Source: Bog-756 sp963977795
Lineage (GTDB): Bacteria > Actinomycetota > Acidimicrobiia > Acidimicrobiales > RAAP-2
DNA length: 14,862 nt
Assembly: GCA_963977795.1 (NCBI GenBank)
Contig: CAXBRB010000044.1
Span: 1 to 14,862, forward strand
Direction of reading: 5' to 3'
The position numbers and the translations under genes were made by a program. Positions 12,137 through 14,862 of the stretch are shown in pieces; positions within the stretch are counted from its first letter, which is position 1, and each line of letters begins with the position of its first letter. A model generated the notes under the pieces. That model ran no database searches. It was not told the origin of the DNA and was given only the letters and a program-made list of their open reading frames with translations.

Positions 12137-14613
12137 GGCCGGTCCGCCCGCTCCCGGCCGGCCCGCTCCAGGGCGTCATCACCCCGGCCGGCCCGCTCCA
12201 GGCCGGCCACCACGATCCGGTCCAGGGCGGCCCACGGGGGCAGGGGGTCGGCGTCGGCCAGCCACTGGGAGTAGAAGACGGTGGCCTCGGTCAGGCCGCA
12301 CAGGGTGTTGATCTCCAGGAGGTAGACGACGTCGTCGACCTGGTCCCAGAACAGGTCGAGGCGGCCGTAGCCCTCGAGGCCGAAGGCCCGGGCCAGGTCC
12401 TCCACCCGTCGGCGCACCGACTCGGCGCGCTCGGGGCCGGCGAAGAGGTCGAGGGCCAGGTTGGTGCCGACCCCCTGCTGGAACTTCTGCTGGAGGGTGA
12501 GCTCCTCGGCGGCCACGGCCACGCTGGGCACGGCGGCCACCAGGCCCCGTCCGGGCCGGTCGAGCACGGCGGCGGTGAGCTCGACGAAGCGCTTGGCGGC
12601 GAACCAGGGGCGGAGGGTCTCCAGGTTGAGGTCGCCGGCGGGCAGAGCCACCGGGGGGTCCTCGACGAAGGCCCGCTCGAGCAGCCACCGGGCGGGCGGC
12701 GGCACCGGCATGGCGATGGCCGGGGCCCGGCCCCCCAGGTCGGTGCGGGCCTCGTCGACGGCGAACTCCGGGTCCTCGCAGACGATGGCCGAGAAGAACC
12801 GGGCCATGGTGCCGGGGTCCTTCAGGATCTTGACCCCGGTGGAGCATCCGTCGGTGGCCGGCTTGCAGACCAGGCGGGTGGCGCCCAGGTCGGCGCAGAG
12901 CGCAGCGAAGCGGGCGGCATGGTCGGCCGGGTCGTCGACTGCGGCCCACCGGCCCAGCTCGAGGAGGTCGACCACCCGCTGGGTCGGCGCCCCCACCCCG
13001 GGCAGGGCCAGCACGGCCGTCCGGGCCGCCGTGGCCGCCTTGTCGGCGGCCACCTGGGACGCCTCCGGTCCCGAGCCGTTGTAGGGGACGCCCAGGCGCT
13101 CCAGGGCCAGCTGCAGGCGGCCGTCCTCGCCCGGCCCCCCGTGGAGGGCCAGGAAGACGGCGTCGGCACCGGCGACGGCCGTGGCCAGGGAGACCGGGTG
13201 GCCGGCGGCCAGCGTGGCCGGCGGCACGTCGGACGGGAGCCCGAACTCGGACCGCACGGCGGCGGCCACCCGCTCCACGGCGGCCCGGCGCACCGGGTCG
13301 TCCACCAGGGCCTGGATCTCCTCGACGTCGTGGTGGAGGACGTAGAAGAGGCCGACCTCCGTGTAGCGGCTGCGCAGGTCCATCAGGGTGAAGCGGACGT
13401 CGTAGCCCGAGGCCAGCAGGGAGAGCCCCACGAAGCAGCCGCTCTGGCGGCTGACCTGGCGCTCGCTGGTGGTGCCGCCGAAGACGACATGGATGCGCCG
13501 GCCCGTCGGGGCCGGACGCCCGGCCGCCTCCCCGACCACCCCGTCTGCTCCGGTGGCCGCGGCCAGGAGGCCGAAGATGAGGCCGCGGTGGTCGATCCCG
13601 GCCATGGCCGCCTGCTGGAAGACGAAGCTCGAGAACCCCATCCCGCCGATCCCGTTGACGTCGGTGACCCACACCGTCCCGTCCGGGGCCAGGAAGCCGT
13701 CGATGCGGGCCATGTGGCGCAGGCCGAGGACGCCGAAGGCCTCGGCGGCCCGGCGGCGCACGCCGTGCAGGGTGGCGTCGTCGGTCCGCAGGGGGGTGTG
13801 GTGGAGGACGCCCGAGCCGTGGAGGTACTTCTCCTCGGTGCCGTAGACGAGCCGGCCGTGAGGCTTGTCCACCTCGGTGGGCGCCAGCGCGCAGCGCGCC
13901 CCGCCCGGGCCGTCCAGGACGACCACCGAGAACTCGGTGCCGACCACGAACTCCTCCACCAGGACGGCCGGCGCCCCGCCGGCCAGGGCGCCTTCGATGG
14001 CCCTAGCCAGGGCGCCGGGCTCCCGGGGGACCACCGACACCCCGAACGACGAGCCGCCGTCCACCGGCTTGACGGCCACGGGTCCGCCGTCGGTCCCGCC
14101 GTTGTGGGACGCCACGGCCGCAGCGGCGGCCAGGGCCGTCCCACGGTCGCCCTCCCAGGCCGCCCGGTCGATGCGGACGTGGGCCGGCACGGGGAAGCCC
14201 GCCTCGGCCAGAGCGGCGTAGCAGGCCTCCTTGTCGAGGGTGCGGGCCAGGGCGTCCGGCGTGGAGAAGACGTAGGGGACGCCCCAGGCCTCGAAGCGCT
14301 GCTGGAGGACGCCGTCCTCGCCGAAGGCGCCGTGCACCATGGGCACGACCACGTCGTGGGCCCGGGCCAGGTCGGCGACCTCGTCCCAGGTGAGCGCCTC
14401 GTCGCCGTGGCGCAGCTGGGACTCGAAGTCCGCGCAGGTGTTGGCGTAGTAGTAGACGGGCGGCAGCAGATAGGCCTGGAGGTCCCGGTCGACGAAGACC
14501 ACGGTGACCTCGCTGTCCGGATCGGCCTGCAGGTAGGTCACCCACGGCTTGATCGACCCGGCGCTGACGTCGCGCTCCTCGCTGGGGCCGCCGAAGAACA
14601 GGAGGACCTTCAT
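12133..14613 (-). CDS. ddl: Double D-alanine--D-alanine ligase: two ATP-grasp Ddl modules in one chain
   Basis: 826 residues, more than twice the usual 300-370 of Ddl. Module 1 (about 1-365): GGPSEERDVS (E13), HGAFGEDG (94-101), KPVDGGSSFG (S188), EEKY (K262, Y263), RID (303-305) and DVN (D318, N320). Module 2 (about 373-805): GGTTSERQVS (E384), HGGPGEDG (491-498), KPATDGCSTG (C590), QQKF (K710, F711), RLD (751-753) and LLEIN (E767, N769), with about 100 extra residues between 597 and 705. The K-to-R distance of 41 in each module matches E. coli DdlB (K215-R255), supporting the alignment. Module 1 has the Glu-Ser-Tyr triad of D-Ala-D-Ala ligases; module 2 has Glu-Cys-Phe. ATG 14613 is preferred over the in-frame GTG at 14634: it has GGAGG 4 bases upstream and overlaps the murF stop (ATGA). 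Confidence 0.92.
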   Translation of the reverse strand: MKVLLFFGGPSEERDVSAGSIKPWVTYLQADPDSEVTVVFVDRDLQAYLLPPVYYYANTCADFESQLRHGDEALTWDEVADLARAHDVVVPMVHGAFGEDGVLQQRFEAWGVPYVFSTPDALARTLDKEACYAALAEAGFPVPAHVRIDRAAWEGDRGTALAAAAAVASHNGGTDGGPVAVKPVDGGSSFGVSVVPREPGALARAIEGALAGGAPAVLVEEFVVGTEFSVVVLDGPGGARCALAPTEVDKPHGRLVYGTEEKYLHGSGVLHHTPLRTDDATLHGVRRRAAEAFGVLGLRHMARIDGFLAPDGTVWVTDVNGIGGMGFSSFVFQQAAMAGIDHRGLIFGLLAAATGADGVVGEAAGRPAPTGRRIHVVFGGTTSERQVSRQSGCFVGLSLLASGYDVRFTLMDLRSRYTEVGLFYVLHHDVEEIQALVDDPVRRAAVERVAAAVRSEFGLPSDVPPATLAAGHPVSLATAVAGADAVFLALHGGPGEDGRLQLALERLGVPYNGSGPEASQVAADKAATAARTAVLALPGVGAPTQRVVDLLELGRWAAVDDPADHAARFAALCADLGATRLVCKPATDGCSTGVKILKDPGTMARFFSAIVCEDPEFAVDEARTDLGGRAPAIAMPVPPPARWLLERAFVEDPPVALPAGDLNLETLRPWFAAKRFVELTAAVLDRPGRGLVAAVPSVAVAAEELTLQQKFQQGVGTNLALDLFAGPERAESVRRRVEDLARAFGLEGYGRLDLFWDQVDDVVYLLEINTLCGLTEATVFYSQWLADADPLPPWAALDRIVVAGLERAGRGDDALERAGRERADRP

Positions 14614-14794
14614 GCCGCCTCCGTCCCGCCGCACAGCCGCTCGACCAGCCGGTCGAGCCCGGCCGACCTGCTGGCCTTGACCAGGACAACGTCGCCGGCC
14701 CCCAGGTCGGCCAGCGCGTCCAGCGCCGCCTCCTGGTCGGCCACGGCGGCGACGCCGTACTCCGTCGTCCCCACCGCCACCACCTCGATCCCCA
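14610..14794 (-). CDS. murF: MurF, C-terminal fragment (rest lost at the contig end)
   Basis: The last ~61 residues of a Mur ligase, beginning GIEVVAVGTTEYGV and containing GDVVLVKASRSAGLDRLVERL, the typical C-terminal signature of UDP-MurNAc-tripeptide:D-Ala-D-Ala ligase. The stop overlaps the start of the double ligase as ATGA, so the two are translationally coupled. The coding sequence is interrupted at 14795 by sequencing adapter, so the N-terminal and ATP-binding parts are missing from the data, not necessarily from the genome. With the MurF half of the 9593-12136 fusion, this operon encodes two MurF proteins. Confidence 0.85.
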
Positions 14795-14852
14795 AGATCG
14801 GAAGAGCGTCGTGTAGGGAAAGAGTGTAGATCTCGGTGGTCGCCGTATCATT
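14795..14852. other. Illumina TruSeq adapter sequence (library artefact)
   Basis: Starts AGATCGGAAGAGCGTCGTGT at 14795 and ends GCCGTATCATT at 14852: the 58-base reverse complement of the TruSeq universal adapter. Translated on the minus strand it gives the well-known contaminant peptide containing LFPYTTLFRS. Genomic sequence ends at 14794. Confidence 0.98.
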
Positions 14853-14862
14853 AAAAAAAAAA
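14853..14862. other. Ten terminal A residues after the adapter (read-through artefact)
   Basis: A run of A directly after the adapter is the usual base-calling product when a read passes the end of a short insert and its adapter. It has no biological meaning. Confidence 0.95.

Noticed and set aside
14614..14634. An upstream GTG start for the double ligase
   Set aside because: It would add MRRDGGG before the conserved MKVLLFFGG start and use the Shine-Dalgarno as coding sequence. The ATG at 14613 forms a normal ATGA overlap.
9407..14829. Very long plus-strand open frames (955 and 923 codons) opposite the cell-wall operon
   Set aside because: They are antisense to genes with clear Ddl, MurF and Alr motifs. 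Long open antisense frames are expected at this GC, and their translations are Gly/His/Pro/Arg-rich without domains.
14853..14862. A poly-A tail or terminator tract
   Set aside because: It follows sequencing adapter directly, so it is a read-end artefact.

Overview
The window is mostly DNA from a very high-GC actinobacterium, probably of the class Acidimicrobiia or a relative. The support is hand-counted GC of about 75-90% per line, GTG starts, a class E sortase with an LPFTG substrate, a DUF4012 protein, and a 42-residue 'GYWLV..DGGIF.YGDA' repeat that I know mainly from Acidimicrobiia surface proteins. Both ends carry artefacts. Bases 1 to about 890 look alphaproteobacterial (about 64% GC by hand count): the tail of an unknown gene, an ArsC-family reductase, and the membrane N-terminus of a Rhizobiales-type adenylate/guanylate cyclase. 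That frame runs without a stop into an actinobacterial glycoside hydrolase, most simply read as a chimeric metagenome contig. Bases 14795-14852 are Illumina TruSeq adapter, followed by ten A. The native actinobacterial segment is therefore about 900-14794.

Layout: (1) 512-3226, cyclase N-terminus joined to a GH-A-like glycosidase with an F5/8-type domain, a Thr/Pro linker and six 42-residue repeats. (2) 3311-6347, a surface-polysaccharide-like group: two divergently transcribed left-handed beta-helix acyltransferases and a DUF4012 membrane-anchored protein. (3) 6537-7957, a class E-like sortase convergent with a small secreted LPFTG protein, its likely substrate. (4) 8107-9134, two coupled small membrane proteins of unknown function, then an unknown 67-residue protein (9226-9429). 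(5) 9593-14794, a minus-strand cell-wall operon with 4-base start/stop overlaps: murF (3' end only), a double D-Ala-D-Ala ligase (two complete ATP-grasp Ddl modules in one 826-residue chain), and a MurF-alanine racemase fusion.

The cell-wall operon is the most interesting part. It supplies the whole D-alanine branch of peptidoglycan synthesis: L-Ala to D-Ala (Alr), D-Ala to dipeptide (Ddl), and dipeptide onto UDP-MurNAc-tripeptide (MurF). Both Ddl and MurF occur twice. Ddl module 1 keeps the Glu-Ser-Tyr triad of ordinary Ddl. In module 2 the triad reads Glu-Cys-Phe, and Phe at the Tyr position is associated with D-Ala-D-lactate ligases. Module 2 may therefore make a different product, or may be a degenerate or regulatory module.

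A second pattern is regulatory. Four genes have a -10-like hexamer (TANNNT in three, GATGCT in one) exactly 6 bases before the start codon, which suggests leaderless transcripts. The small LPFTG and 67-residue genes instead have clear Shine-Dalgarno sequences. No rRNA, tRNA, CRISPR array or insertion sequence was seen.
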